Shown: one piece after another, positions 37,709 to 46,375 of the stretch | How positions within the stretch are numbered: position 1 is the stretch's first letter | Layout: every line of letters begins with the position of its first letter | Assembly: GCA_016280905.1 (NCBI GenBank) | Contig: JAEEHN010000011.1 | Coordinates: 1-48,098 of the forward strand | Length of the DNA stretch: 48,098 nt | Direction of reading: 5' to 3' | Origin: Candidatus Saccharimonadota bacterium | Lineage (GTDB): Bacteria; Patescibacteriota; Saccharimonadia; Saccharimonadales; Saccharimonadaceae | The notes under the pieces: model-generated | The model's input: the letters and a program-made list of their open reading frames with translations, nothing else | Database searches by the model: none | Told to the model about the DNA's origin: nothing | Made by a program: the position numbers and the translations under genes

Positions 37709-39076
37709 ATGGGAAAGAAATACGATTTTGAATATATAGTCATCGGTAGCGGCCCAGCAGGCTCTGCCGCCGCCATCAACCTCGCCAAAGCCAAAAAACA
37801 CGTTGCTTTAGTTGAAGGTCGCTTTTGGGGTGGTTCCAACATTAACACTCGCGATATCCCTTATCGCATCGCTCTTGACTTTTCTCACACTTATCAAAAA
37901 TTTCTTTCCCTTCCCGAATTTAAAAATCAAGATTTTACATTTAGTCTTCCCACTGCAGTCTCACATCAGCTAAAAACCATTCTTGGCTGTGGCGGTAACA
38001 ACGAAAACTTTTTCAAAACTGCCGGTGTTACTTGCATCAGTGGCTATGCCAATTTTCTAGACAATAATACCATTGCTATTGGCACCCAAAAATACACCGC
38101 CAAAAATTTTATCATTGCTACCGGTGCCAAACTCAAAACTCTCGAAATCTCCGGCACCGAACAAGTTAATTATCTCACCCCCGAGACCGCTATCAAAATT
38201 CATCGACTCCCTAAAGTCGTTGTAGTAGTCGGCGGTGGTTCTACTGGTTGCGAAATTGCTTCCTACTATGCCGAACTCGGCATCAAAGTTATCATTTTAG
38301 AAACCGCCCCTCGTCTCTTACCCCGCGAAGACAAAGAGGCCAGCGAAGCAATCACCAATCATTTCACTCGCGAGCTTGGCATTATGGTTCTTCCTAGTTC
38401 CAAAGTTGTCGCTCTTGAACAAAACGATTCAGCCAAACGTGTCATTTTCGTGAACGGTCGCACCGAAAAAATGATTCGCACCGACTGTGTTATATTAGCT
38501 ACCGGTAGCCAGCCAGCTCTTGATCTCGGTCTCGAAAACGCCGGTGTCAAATATAAAAATTCTGGTATTATCGTCAACCGCTATTTCGAAACCTCCGCCA
38601 AAAACATCTATGCCATTGGTGATTGCCTCGGCAAAGATTCTTCCACTGAACGCGCCGATTACGAAGGTACCGTACTTGCCATGAATATCATTAATAAAAC
38701 CAAAAATCCTGCCAATTATCATGGTTTTGTACGTCTCACCAACACTAATCCTGCCCTTGTTACTATCGGCTTGAATGAAGACGACCTCATTCGTCGTGAT
38801 CGCAAATTCAAAATCGCTCTTGTTCCGTTCACTGAAATTCCCGCCGGCAAAATCTACAATACCACTTATGGTTTTATTAAACTAATCACCGACAAAACCA
38901 ATCGTCTCCTTGGCGCCTGCATCGTCGCACCTCACGCCGAACTGCTTGCCCCCGAATTATCCCTCGCCATCCGTCACAACCTTCCCATCGTCGAAATCGC
39001 TAGCACCCCACACACAATTAACAATTACGACTACGCCATCAAACTTGCTGCCAAAAAACTTCTCACTAAAAAGTAA
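37709..39076 (+). CDS. FAD-dependent pyridine nucleotide-disulfide oxidoreductase
   Basis: 'YIVIGSGPAGSAAAINLAKAKKHVALVE', 'VVVVGGGSTGCEIASYYAELGIKVIILE', 'NIYAIGDCLG'. Confidence 0.9.
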   Translation: MGKKYDFEYIVIGSGPAGSAAAINLAKAKKHVALVEGRFWGGSNINTRDIPYRIALDFSHTYQKFLSLPEFKNQDFTFSLPTAVSHQLKTILGCGGNNENFFKTAGVTCISGYANFLDNNTIAIGTQKYTAKNFIIATGAKLKTLEISGTEQVNYLTPETAIKIHRLPKVVVVVGGGSTGCEIASYYAELGIKVIILETAPRLLPREDKEASEAITNHFTRELGIMVLPSSKVVALEQNDSAKRVIFVNGRTEKMIRTDCVILATGSQPALDLGLENAGVKYKNSGIIVNRYFETSAKNIYAIGDCLGKDSSTERADYEGTVLAMNIINKTKNPANYHGFVRLTNTNPALVTIGLNEDDLIRRDRKFKIALVPFTEIPAGKIYNTTYGFIKLITDKTNRLLGACIVAPHAELLAPELSLAIRHNLPIVEIASTPHTINNYDYAIKLAAKKLLTKK

Positions 39077-39087
39077 TTCAAACAAAA

Positions 39088-39147
39088 AAACAGCCCTCAG
39101 TTCAACTTGAGTTAGGGGGGTAACTCAAGTTGAACTAAAAGCTGTTC
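39088..39147. terminator. Long hairpin/bidirectional terminator with G6 loop
   Basis: AGTTCAACTTGAGTTA-GGGGGG-TAACTCAAGTTGAACT, outer AACAGC/GCTGTT. Confidence 0.75.
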
Positions 39148-39165
39148 TTACATTTTTAATGATTT

Positions 39166-39242
39166 TGGTTGTGGGGGCTGGATTTGAACCAGCGACCTTT
39201 TGGTTATGAGCCAAACGAGCTACCAGGCTGCTCTACCCCACG
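39166..39242 (-). tRNA. tRNA-fMet (CAT), initiator type
   Basis: CGTGGGGTAGAGCAGCCTGGTAGCTCGTTTGGCTCATAACCAAAAGGTCGCTGGTTCAAATCCAGCCCCCACAACCA; C1xA72 mismatch, CCA encoded. Confidence 0.95.
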
Positions 39243-39352
39243 ACGTTCTTCTGTGTAACAGAAAGACCGCGCTATCAACATAGCACTCTCTCATTATACA
39301 TCAGAAGTCACTTTTTGTCAACCCTCATTTGGCTGACCTTTAGTCATTAACC

Positions 39353-40726
39353 CTAGTAATTTCCGTTACCGAAATTTCCGTAATTACCTAACGCATTTTC
39401 GTATGAGCCATATGAATATTCACTCGTTACCTGCATATTTTTATTTAATAATTTTCCACTCGAATTAGCATCTAAAAGTTCGATCGCGTACATCGGATAT
39501 GGGAAGTATGTATCCGCTGAGTCTAGCCTCGCTTCAACCCTTCGATAAAGATTATTTGCTCTACCCGTTGAATCGATATTTACCTGTACACCCTCAAGCA
39601 CTGCTTGATCCGAAGCTACTTCTTCTCCGTCTATAATGATCCTACCACATTGTCCTTCTGCACACAAAAATTCTAAAGCAAAATCCGTACTCGGCTGTCC
39701 ATAGGGAATTGACACTACAAACATAAATGTCTCGTCACTTCTTTCTCCGCCAATCACATCTGGTAAATCTATAGTAATCGAACAAGCAAATCCATCATAT
39801 TCAAGATTTCTCGGACAAAATACGACATATGGTACATTTTTTACTGTTCGATCATTCGATTTAACCACCCATTCACGCGACAAAACATTTCTCCCATTAA
39901 TATACGTACCTTTGTAACTATCAGGCCAATTATAGCTACCGCTGGCCATCACCGAATTATCTGTCGGTACAAGAAACACCGTTGCTCGATTAGTGGCAGC
40001 AGCAGCCCCAGCTACCCGATCAAAATCACTCAACTTAAAGTTTTCTGCCGTTTGTACCAACCCTACCGCAAGCGTCGGAGGAGTCGCTGCTTTTCCTTCT
40101 CTAAGAGTCGGGAATTGTACCCTCATTAATCCGGTATTCACATTGGTATAAACTAAGTCCGTACCGTCTGTTCTTGAATACCAACTCACTTTTACTTTTT
40201 GAATATTTTTTGCCGGTGTATTAGCTAATTTTACTTTAACTATCCGAGTTGGGTTTTTTTCCGTCAAAGTCGAACGATAATCAGTAAGCTTAGTATTAAT
40301 CTTTACACAAGTATAAGCTTGTTGCATCGAATTATCACCTTCTTTAGTTTCTTGAATCAAAACTTCGCCACTTTCTAGTTCGCCAATTCTACCCAAAATA
40401 CGTGCCACCATATCGCAATCCGGATGTTCCATTAGCCAGATAATCTCTCCACAACTCAGAGAAGCATCTCCATTTGGCTGTACAGCCGTCACTCCTTGTT
40501 CTAAACATGACCGATAATTATAAAAAGCCAATTTTGCATCTTCAATTCCCGCCAAGGCTGAATCATATGCCGATTGCGATAAATCATCATTCGCCGCTCG
40601 TATCATTTCCGATATAATTATTGCCGCAAAGCTTGCCGCAATAATTACCAACACCAATGTCGAAAACGCCACTACATAAAACGATGCCGCCCCTTCTTTA
40701 AATTTCATTCTAATATTCTTTGCCAT
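39353..40726 (-). CDS. PilX-like/pseudopilin-associated membrane protein
   Basis: N-terminal TM 'GAASFYVVAFSTLVLVIIAASFAAIIISEM', located beside two prepilins. Confidence 0.65.
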   Translation of the reverse strand: MAKNIRMKFKEGAASFYVVAFSTLVLVIIAASFAAIIISEMIRAANDDLSQSAYDSALAGIEDAKLAFYNYRSCLEQGVTAVQPNGDASLSCGEIIWLMEHPDCDMVARILGRIGELESGEVLIQETKEGDNSMQQAYTCVKINTKLTDYRSTLTEKNPTRIVKVKLANTPAKNIQKVKVSWYSRTDGTDLVYTNVNTGLMRVQFPTLREGKAATPPTLAVGLVQTAENFKLSDFDRVAGAAAATNRATVFLVPTDNSVMASGSYNWPDSYKGTYINGRNVLSREWVVKSNDRTVKNVPYVVFCPRNLEYDGFACSITIDLPDVIGGERSDETFMFVVSIPYGQPSTDFALEFLCAEGQCGRIIIDGEEVASDQAVLEGVQVNIDSTGRANNLYRRVEARLDSADTYFPYPMYAIELLDANSSGKLLNKNMQVTSEYSYGSYENALGNYGNFGNGNY

Positions 40727-40729
40727 GTC

Positions 40730-41632
40730 CTACTCTCCCGTTGCCCGCGCGGCAAAATTAAATTTGTTAATCGCACAATAATCAAAATTTCGATTTTCAT
40801 AATCGTTTGGCGTCGCACAAAAATTACCCGACGTTGCCACATTTATTCCACCTTGAACTGTACCCAAAACAAACGATGCTGTATAAAATAAGCTATTTAA
40901 CGCGGTACTATCTGCCGGAGCAAATACTGTCAAATCATACAAAGCCAACCCCACATCATTCGTCTTTAAAAGGTCAATCGGCTCCTCACTTACAATTTCT
41001 CCATAATCTCGTATATCAAAAATATTAGTAAAAGGCTCGCTCGTGCTTGCTGCAATACAAACCGCTCGATCATCATCCCGAACTTTGAGTAGCCTAAAAT
41101 TCTCTATCGTTTTATTGGTACTATAGACAAAGCTCGCTTGTGTTACCCCCTCAATTTTTGGATAACCCTTATCTTTTACCGTAAAGAAATATCCAGAATT
41201 CCAAATATAAGAATATGTTCCCGAGCAAAAAGCCCCTATCATCGGCACATTTTCTATTGTTTTGCCAGCACTAAGTTCAATTTTAGATGCATTCTTCTTA
41301 ATCATCACAAAATTCGCCGCACCACTGTTTTCGCAATCAGTAATAGCTTCCGTACTGTCAAACACGACGTTGCAGTCACTCGTTACTGATTTTGTTGAAG
41401 AATTTTGTATCGCCGCTCGCATATCATCTACTATATCTATCCCTACCGTATTGATTTGTTTTAAAATCAACCCTCTTCGGTACGAAGACACCGTACTATT
41501 TATCAATAATGCTATAATCAACGAAAGCGCCGCAATAAACACTAAAGATAAAGATAATTCAACCAAAGTAAAACCCCTGCGCTGTTTCAATCTAAATTTA
41601 TCTTTATTCTGCACTATTATTACTTTTTGCAT
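40730..41632 (-). CDS. Type IV prepilin-like protein
   Basis: N-terminal methylation motif RRGFTLVELSLSLVFI. Confidence 0.85.
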   Translation of the reverse strand: MQKVIIVQNKDKFRLKQRRGFTLVELSLSLVFIAALSLIIALLINSTVSSYRRGLILKQINTVGIDIVDDMRAAIQNSSTKSVTSDCNVVFDSTEAITDCENSGAANFVMIKKNASKIELSAGKTIENVPMIGAFCSGTYSYIWNSGYFFTVKDKGYPKIEGVTQASFVYSTNKTIENFRLLKVRDDDRAVCIAASTSEPFTNIFDIRDYGEIVSEEPIDLLKTNDVGLALYDLTVFAPADSTALNSLFYTASFVLGTVQGGINVATSGNFCATPNDYENRNFDYCAINKFNFAARATGE

Positions 41633-42408
41633 CTGTTATCTACACTATCCTGGTTAATTATTTCAACCCCCGAAGCATTTCTAGCATTTTCGACCAATCG
41701 AATATCTCTTCTTGTATCACTTTTTGCATTTCCTAATGGATTAATGCAAAAATCTATCTCTCTAGCCTTAAACTCGTCTAATTTACTTACTAATAGTTCT
41801 GCCTTAGCCTGCTCACTACCAGTTTTTAATGTTTCATTCACTTCTATCGTTGTATCATAAAAATAAGTATACATTGTTCCCGATCGCGGATGCCGCACAA
41901 CCAAAAGCGTACCCTTAAATAACTGATATCCATCGGCATATTCTTTAGTTGTTTGAATACCCGCCCCCCATCTCGGCGTATAATCCTGCGTAATGCCCGC
42001 AAACACATAAGACGAACCTTCTTTCACTAATACATTTACCCCTAAATTTTTTAAAGTACTAATTATATTACCAGAGCCAATGCTTCCAATCTTCCCTATC
42101 AATGTATAAGAAAAAACCCGATTTTCTCCATTAGGTATCTTATTCCCGTAAAGATCGTAAGTTTCACCAAAGGTTATTAATTTTCCATAGACCGCTTGCT
42201 CAGATCTTCCTGTACCAGTATGTTCTACATTTGCCGTCTCGGAGTATGCATTTCTCAAAAATTCTGCAAAGCTCTGCACCGAATCATTGTATCTTTGTTG
42301 AAAAATCGATCCCCTCACCCCCAACGTTACTCCAAGGAACAAAAGCGCCGTCACCGCCAAAAAAAGCAGTACCTCCACCAAAGTAAATCCGGACTTCCGA
42401 CCCTTCAT
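41620..42408 (-). CDS. Type IV prepilin-like protein
   Basis: N-terminal methylation motif KSGFTLVEVLLFLAVTALLF. Confidence 0.85.
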   Translation of the reverse strand: MKGRKSGFTLVEVLLFLAVTALLFLGVTLGVRGSIFQQRYNDSVQSFAEFLRNAYSETANVEHTGTGRSEQAVYGKLITFGETYDLYGNKIPNGENRVFSYTLIGKIGSIGSGNIISTLKNLGVNVLVKEGSSYVFAGITQDYTPRWGAGIQTTKEYADGYQLFKGTLLVVRHPRSGTMYTYFYDTTIEVNETLKTGSEQAKAELLVSKLDEFKAREIDFCINPLGNAKSDTRRDIRLVENARNASGVEIINQDSVDNRCKK

Positions 42409-42429
42409 GCTATATATTATATCATAAGC

Positions 42430-42858
42430 TTAATAACTCGGGAATAAATACATTATCCATTTTTCGAAATTTGAATAAGATTTTTCCTTTGGCTCTATTC
42501 TATCTTGCCGATATTTATTTTTTGCCACTTCAGAATTATCTGGCATCACCACCATTTGTTCTCCAGGCATTTTTTTATCCAAATATTTTCGCGCCACCAA
42601 TTCTTGATATTCTTCCGTCTTATAATATTCGTTTTCCAACTCTGCCGTCTCTACCTCTATTTTAAGAAGTTCCAAAGCTTTCCTCTCTGTTGTCAACCTT
42701 TCCGAAAGCTCCCAGTTTCTTGACATCGCCACAATTGATTGATACGTCCAAGTTAAACACAAAACAATTGCCACCGCCAAAACTACATTTTCTATTGTCA
42801 AAAAATCATGTTTTAACTTGTACCTTACTTGTCTCAACTTAGTCTTTACCCCGCTCAT
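42430..42858 (-). CDS. FtsL/DivIC-like septum protein
   Basis: Single TM then coiled coil and 'ARKYLDKKMPGEQMVVMPD'. Start adjusted to MSGVKTK. Confidence 0.7.
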   Translation of the reverse strand: MSGVKTKLRQVRYKLKHDFLTIENVVLAVAIVLCLTWTYQSIVAMSRNWELSERLTTERKALELLKIEVETAELENEYYKTEEYQELVARKYLDKKMPGEQMVVMPDNSEVAKNKYRQDRIEPKEKSYSNFEKWIMYLFPSY

Positions 42859-42899
42859 GCTTACCATTATAACATTTTGTGATAAAATAAGGTAGCGGG

Positions 42900-42976
42900 G
42901 GGGGTATAGCTCAGTTGGTCAGAGCATGCGTCTTATACACGCAGTGTCCTTGGTTCGAGTCCAAGTACCCCCACCA
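42900..42976 (+). tRNA. tRNA-Ile (TAT anticodon)
   Basis: GGGGGTA TA GCTC AGTTGGTCA GAGC A TGCGT CTTATAC ACGCA GTGTC CTTGG TTCGAGT CCAAG TACCCCC A CCA: perfect cloverleaf. Confidence 0.95.
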
Positions 42977-43022
42977 GATTATATACAACTCGGCATTTTA
43001 ACCGATTTTTTAGTAGTAATTT

Positions 43023-43133
43023 TCTGTTAAGTACCTTGCAGTAATAGGTGATATAATTTCAGCATTTTTGCAACAAAAAACTGCTAAAAATGTACGCTCT
43101 ACCCCTGTTAAAATGTCTGTTAACACCCTAAAC
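43023..43133 (+). repeat. Diverged ~110-bp repeat, copy A
   Basis: CTGTTAAGTACCTTGCA...GCATTTTTGCAACAAAAA...CTGTTAACACCCTAAA; compare copy B. Confidence 0.55.
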
Positions 43134-43145
43134 AATCTAGTCTCA

Positions 43146-43185
43146 CAAAAAAAGCACCTGCAGGCCAAACCCACGGTGCTTTTCT
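43146..43185 (-). terminator. Intrinsic terminator of the 43197 gene
   Basis: AAAAAAGCACC...GGTGCTTTT. Confidence 0.75.
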
Positions 43186-43196
43186 ATTCTTTTTTA

Positions 43197-43898
43197 TTAT
43201 ATTTTTTCTGGATTTGAGAACATTGTTTGAATTTTCTCTTGCACCTCGTCTATATGTAAATTATAATCACAACTTCCATGACGAGAATAATTCCAAATTA
43301 AGAGCGAGTAATCATCAAACTGTTTAATAGTTCCATTAATTTGACGTTTTGTGTCCCAAGTGCCAGGCTCTTTAGAAACATTAACTATTGCGCAAGTCTC
43401 TATATCGTCGTAATACCTTGCTTGCGCATTCTGGAGTTCATCCGATTTAAGCATAGCTGTAAAACCAATTGATGGAAGTGTATATCCAGTTTGGGCAGTA
43501 TCATAGTTTACGGCATATCCATAATTGGCCAAGTCGCTAGGAATGCTAAACTTCAAACCCCATTCCGGAACATAGAAATGTCCGTTTTCAATATAAGGAC
43601 CGCCGCTAACTTTGGCTGTATCGGTAATAGTTACGGTTGTTCCATTATTTGTTGTGGTTTCTATTTCAGGAGTTTCAATTGTGGTAATCGTGCCATCATC
43701 TTCTTTGATTTGAACCTTCAAATCAGAAATTTGACTATCTTTTTGTGTGCTTTGTATCATGCCATAGGCGCCAAACCCAATACCGCAAACCGCCACAACA
43801 CACGCAATCACAGTAGCAATTTTTAGTCCACTTCCGTTTTTTTGCTTATTTTCTACCATTGGCGCTACTGGTACACCAGTGTCTGCATTTTGTTCCAT
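43197..43898 (-). CDS. Signal-anchored extracellular protein, unknown function
   Basis: N-terminal TM 'LKIATVIACVVAVCGIGFGAYGMI'; AAAGGAAA SD. Confidence 0.65.
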   Translation of the reverse strand: MEQNADTGVPVAPMVENKQKNGSGLKIATVIACVVAVCGIGFGAYGMIQSTQKDSQISDLKVQIKEDDGTITTIETPEIETTTNNGTTVTITDTAKVSGGPYIENGHFYVPEWGLKFSIPSDLANYGYAVNYDTAQTGYTLPSIGFTAMLKSDELQNAQARYYDDIETCAIVNVSKEPGTWDTKRQINGTIKQFDDYSLLIWNYSRHGSCDYNLHIDEVQEKIQTMFSNPEKI

Positions 43899-44047
43899 TA
43901 TATTTCCTTTCTAAAATTCTTATGTTTCCATTATAACACGACTAAGTTTTTCTTGAATACATTTCTTATTAATTGTTAATACCTGCCCAATTCGCCCCCA
44001 CCAATCGGTTTATAAAATTATTTTTATATATTCCGCAATCTATAAAT

Positions 44048-44160
44048 GTCTGTTAAATCCCTTGCAAAAATAGAGGGCTATTTTTATGCCATTTTTACGA
44101 CAAAAACACGCCAAAAAAACCATAATTTGCCTCTATAATTTCGGCTGTTAAATCCCTAAA
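44048..44160 (+). repeat. Diverged ~110-bp repeat, copy B
   Basis: CTGTTAAATCCCTTGCA...CCATTTTTACGACAAAAA...CTGTTAAATCCCTAAA. Confidence 0.55.
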
Positions 44161-44189
44161 TTTTGTTAGGAAAATGCTATAATGATAAT

Positions 44190-45296
44190 ATGGTCGAAAT
44201 AGCAAAGCCAGTAGCAATTCCTAAGGTTAGAAAACCGGGCACGCTTCACTCTTTTTTTGCATTAAAGTTTCATGATGGAGATGAGGATAAAGCTAAAGTC
44301 AAGTCTATTGAAAAAGCTCTTAATGAGGCCGGTATAACTATTACTCTTATGGCCCGCGATGTTGAAAAATGGGGGAAGGCAAAAATCCCAAAAGATAAAA
44401 CTTTAATGACGGATTATGCTTTTCCCGCCATGCGACAATGTGATTGCAATATAATCGAATTCAGCGAGAAAGGCGTCGGGCTTGGTATTAACGCTGGATA
44501 TTGTTATGCTATTGGTAAACCAATTTTTATAATTGCTAAAACTGGTAGCGATATATCAACTACAATATCAAATCTTGCAACAAAAGTAATCTTTTATGAT
44601 TCTCCGAACGATTTAATCGAGCCATTCAGGCAAATCGTAGCAGATTTCAATGTGTTTAAAATTAATAATGAGTTAAAGAAACATATAGAAACTATGGTTT
44701 TCCCAGAATACGAAAAAAATGAACCAGCGCACAGTTTAGGCCATATAAAATACGTTATCGATAGGAGTTTTAAGTTTGCTAAAGGCGTTCCAGATATTAA
44801 TTATGATATTGTGTATGTTGTTGCCGCATATCACGATATCGGGCATCATGTCGATCCGAAAAGACACGAAATAATATCGGCAGAAATCATGCAAAAAGAT
44901 AAAAAGTTGAACGATTTTTTCTCTAAAGACGAACTAAGGATGATACGGGAAGCTATCGAAGATCATCGGGCTTCTTCAGACCATGAACCACGTAGTATTT
45001 ATGGAAAAATTGTCTCAACGGCAGATAGAAATAATAGTGTCAAGTCTTGCCTTAAACGAAGCTATTTTTATTGTAGGCGATTACATCCAGAATATAGCGA
45101 CGATGAGTTGTTTAATCGAGCCTACGAGCATCTTAAATTGAAATTTGGAGAAAATGGATACGCTAAGTTTTTCTTTAAAGATGAAGAATACGAAAAATTT
45201 CTATCCGACATCAGAAAGCTATTATCAAATAAGAAAAAATTTATAGAAACACAAAGAAAATATATCAAAAGTATAAAAACTAGAAATAATGGCTAA
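44190..45296 (+). CDS. Nucleoside 2-deoxyribosyltransferase-like domain fused to HD phosphohydrolase
   Basis: N-term 'HSFFALKFHDGDEDKAKVKSIEKALNEAGITI...CNIIEFSEKGVGLGINAGYCYAIGKPIFII'; C-term HD 'HSLGHIKYV...VVAAYHDIGHHVD...EAIEDHRAS...STADR'. Confidence 0.75.
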   Translation: MVEIAKPVAIPKVRKPGTLHSFFALKFHDGDEDKAKVKSIEKALNEAGITITLMARDVEKWGKAKIPKDKTLMTDYAFPAMRQCDCNIIEFSEKGVGLGINAGYCYAIGKPIFIIAKTGSDISTTISNLATKVIFYDSPNDLIEPFRQIVADFNVFKINNELKKHIETMVFPEYEKNEPAHSLGHIKYVIDRSFKFAKGVPDINYDIVYVVAAYHDIGHHVDPKRHEIISAEIMQKDKKLNDFFSKDELRMIREAIEDHRASSDHEPRSIYGKIVSTADRNNSVKSCLKRSYFYCRRLHPEYSDDELFNRAYEHLKLKFGENGYAKFFFKDEEYEKFLSDIRKLLSNKKKFIETQRKYIKSIKTRNNG

Positions 45297-45463
45297 AATT
45301 ATTTATTTTTTTCATAAGCATCATCAAAACCTGATGAATTAATTCCCACCAGGTTTTATATAAGTCGGCATTTTAGCCGATTTTTAGTGAAAAACTTCAA
45401 AAAATACAGAGCCCACTCCATCCAAAGCGAACTCTGCTAATCTAACCGCAAAAATTAATCTAT

Positions 45464-45718
45464 TTATTTTGTATAATTACCTTGAGCATCAAAAGTGATG
45501 TCTTCTACATTACCAAATGCATTGCCATATGCCTTCGATAGACTAATAATCCAATCCACAAGTGGCCAAATACCTAAAGTCAACCAACCAAAGAGTAGTT
45601 TAACTAAACCTAGCCCGATTTGTCCTCTTAGAAAACGATCCACGCCAAGACCGCCAAATAAGAAATTGCCAACCCAGACGAAAATATGCTTGTTAATTTT
45701 TCTGGTTTGATTTGCCAT
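45464..45718 (-). CDS. TM2 domain-containing protein
   Basis: 'FVWVGNFLFGGLGVDRFLRGQIGLGLVKLLFGWLTLGIWPLVDWI'. Confidence 0.9.
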   Translation of the reverse strand: MANQTRKINKHIFVWVGNFLFGGLGVDRFLRGQIGLGLVKLLFGWLTLGIWPLVDWIISLSKAYGNAFGNVEDITFDAQGNYTK

Positions 45719-46047
45719 AATGCTCCTTTATTAGTTATGATTTTATTTATTATAGCATAACTATTTAGTGATACATAGAACTAACTAAATTATTGTCAGA
45801 GATTTCTCCTTACAATTGTTGATACTCACTCAATTCGCCACCATTAATTCTACGGAATATTTATTTAAATAAATTACATTTGCTTCAGTATAGTAAGTTA
45901 TTTCAAAACGAGAGGAAACTTTCTTATAAAGAAGTACATAAAATCGGCTCATTTTCTCTCTTTTTTATGTATAAACTTTACGCTAGTCATTCTAACATAA
46001 CAATTTTTTAAAAAAACAAGTATTACAAAACAGCAGATACTAAACAT

Positions 46048-46081
46048 CAAAAAAGTGTTGTAAATTTTACAACACTTTTTC
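46048..46081. terminator. Bidirectional intrinsic terminator
   Basis: AAAAAAGTGTTGTAAA-TTTTACAACACTTTTT. Confidence 0.85.
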
Positions 46082-46095
46082 TTAGAATACCTAAA

Positions 46096-46299
46096 TTATT
46101 TTTTCTTAAGAGTCAAGAATCCATTGCGTGGGTTCTCACAAACCATCCGGTCTGCTGGAAGATCACATGGTGTACCTTTACCACCTTTTTCGTCTTTAGT
46201 AAAGAAATAAATCGTCTGTGGTTTGCCACCGCGAAGAGTCACTTCAGATTTGTGCAAGTAGTACTTAACTCCCTTGCCGTTGGTATGTTCGTAAGCCAT
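46096..46299 (-). CDS. Small conserved-type protein (67 aa), unknown function
   Basis: Strong SD AAGGAGGAAAG; compact lysine-rich domain. Confidence 0.7.
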   Translation of the reverse strand: MAYEHTNGKGVKYYLHKSEVTLRGGKPQTIYFFTKDEKGGKGTPCDLPADRMVCENPRNGFLTLKKK

Positions 46300-46375
46300 T
46301 GAGCTTTCCTCCTTAAGTTAATATATCCTTATCTTATGACCCCGCAAGACAATTGTCAAGAGGTTTTTAGAGGTT

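Noticed and set aside
41138-41657. Plus-strand ORFs opposite the prepilin genes
   Set aside because: Antisense to ORFs with clear GFTLVE prepilin motifs; no independent support.
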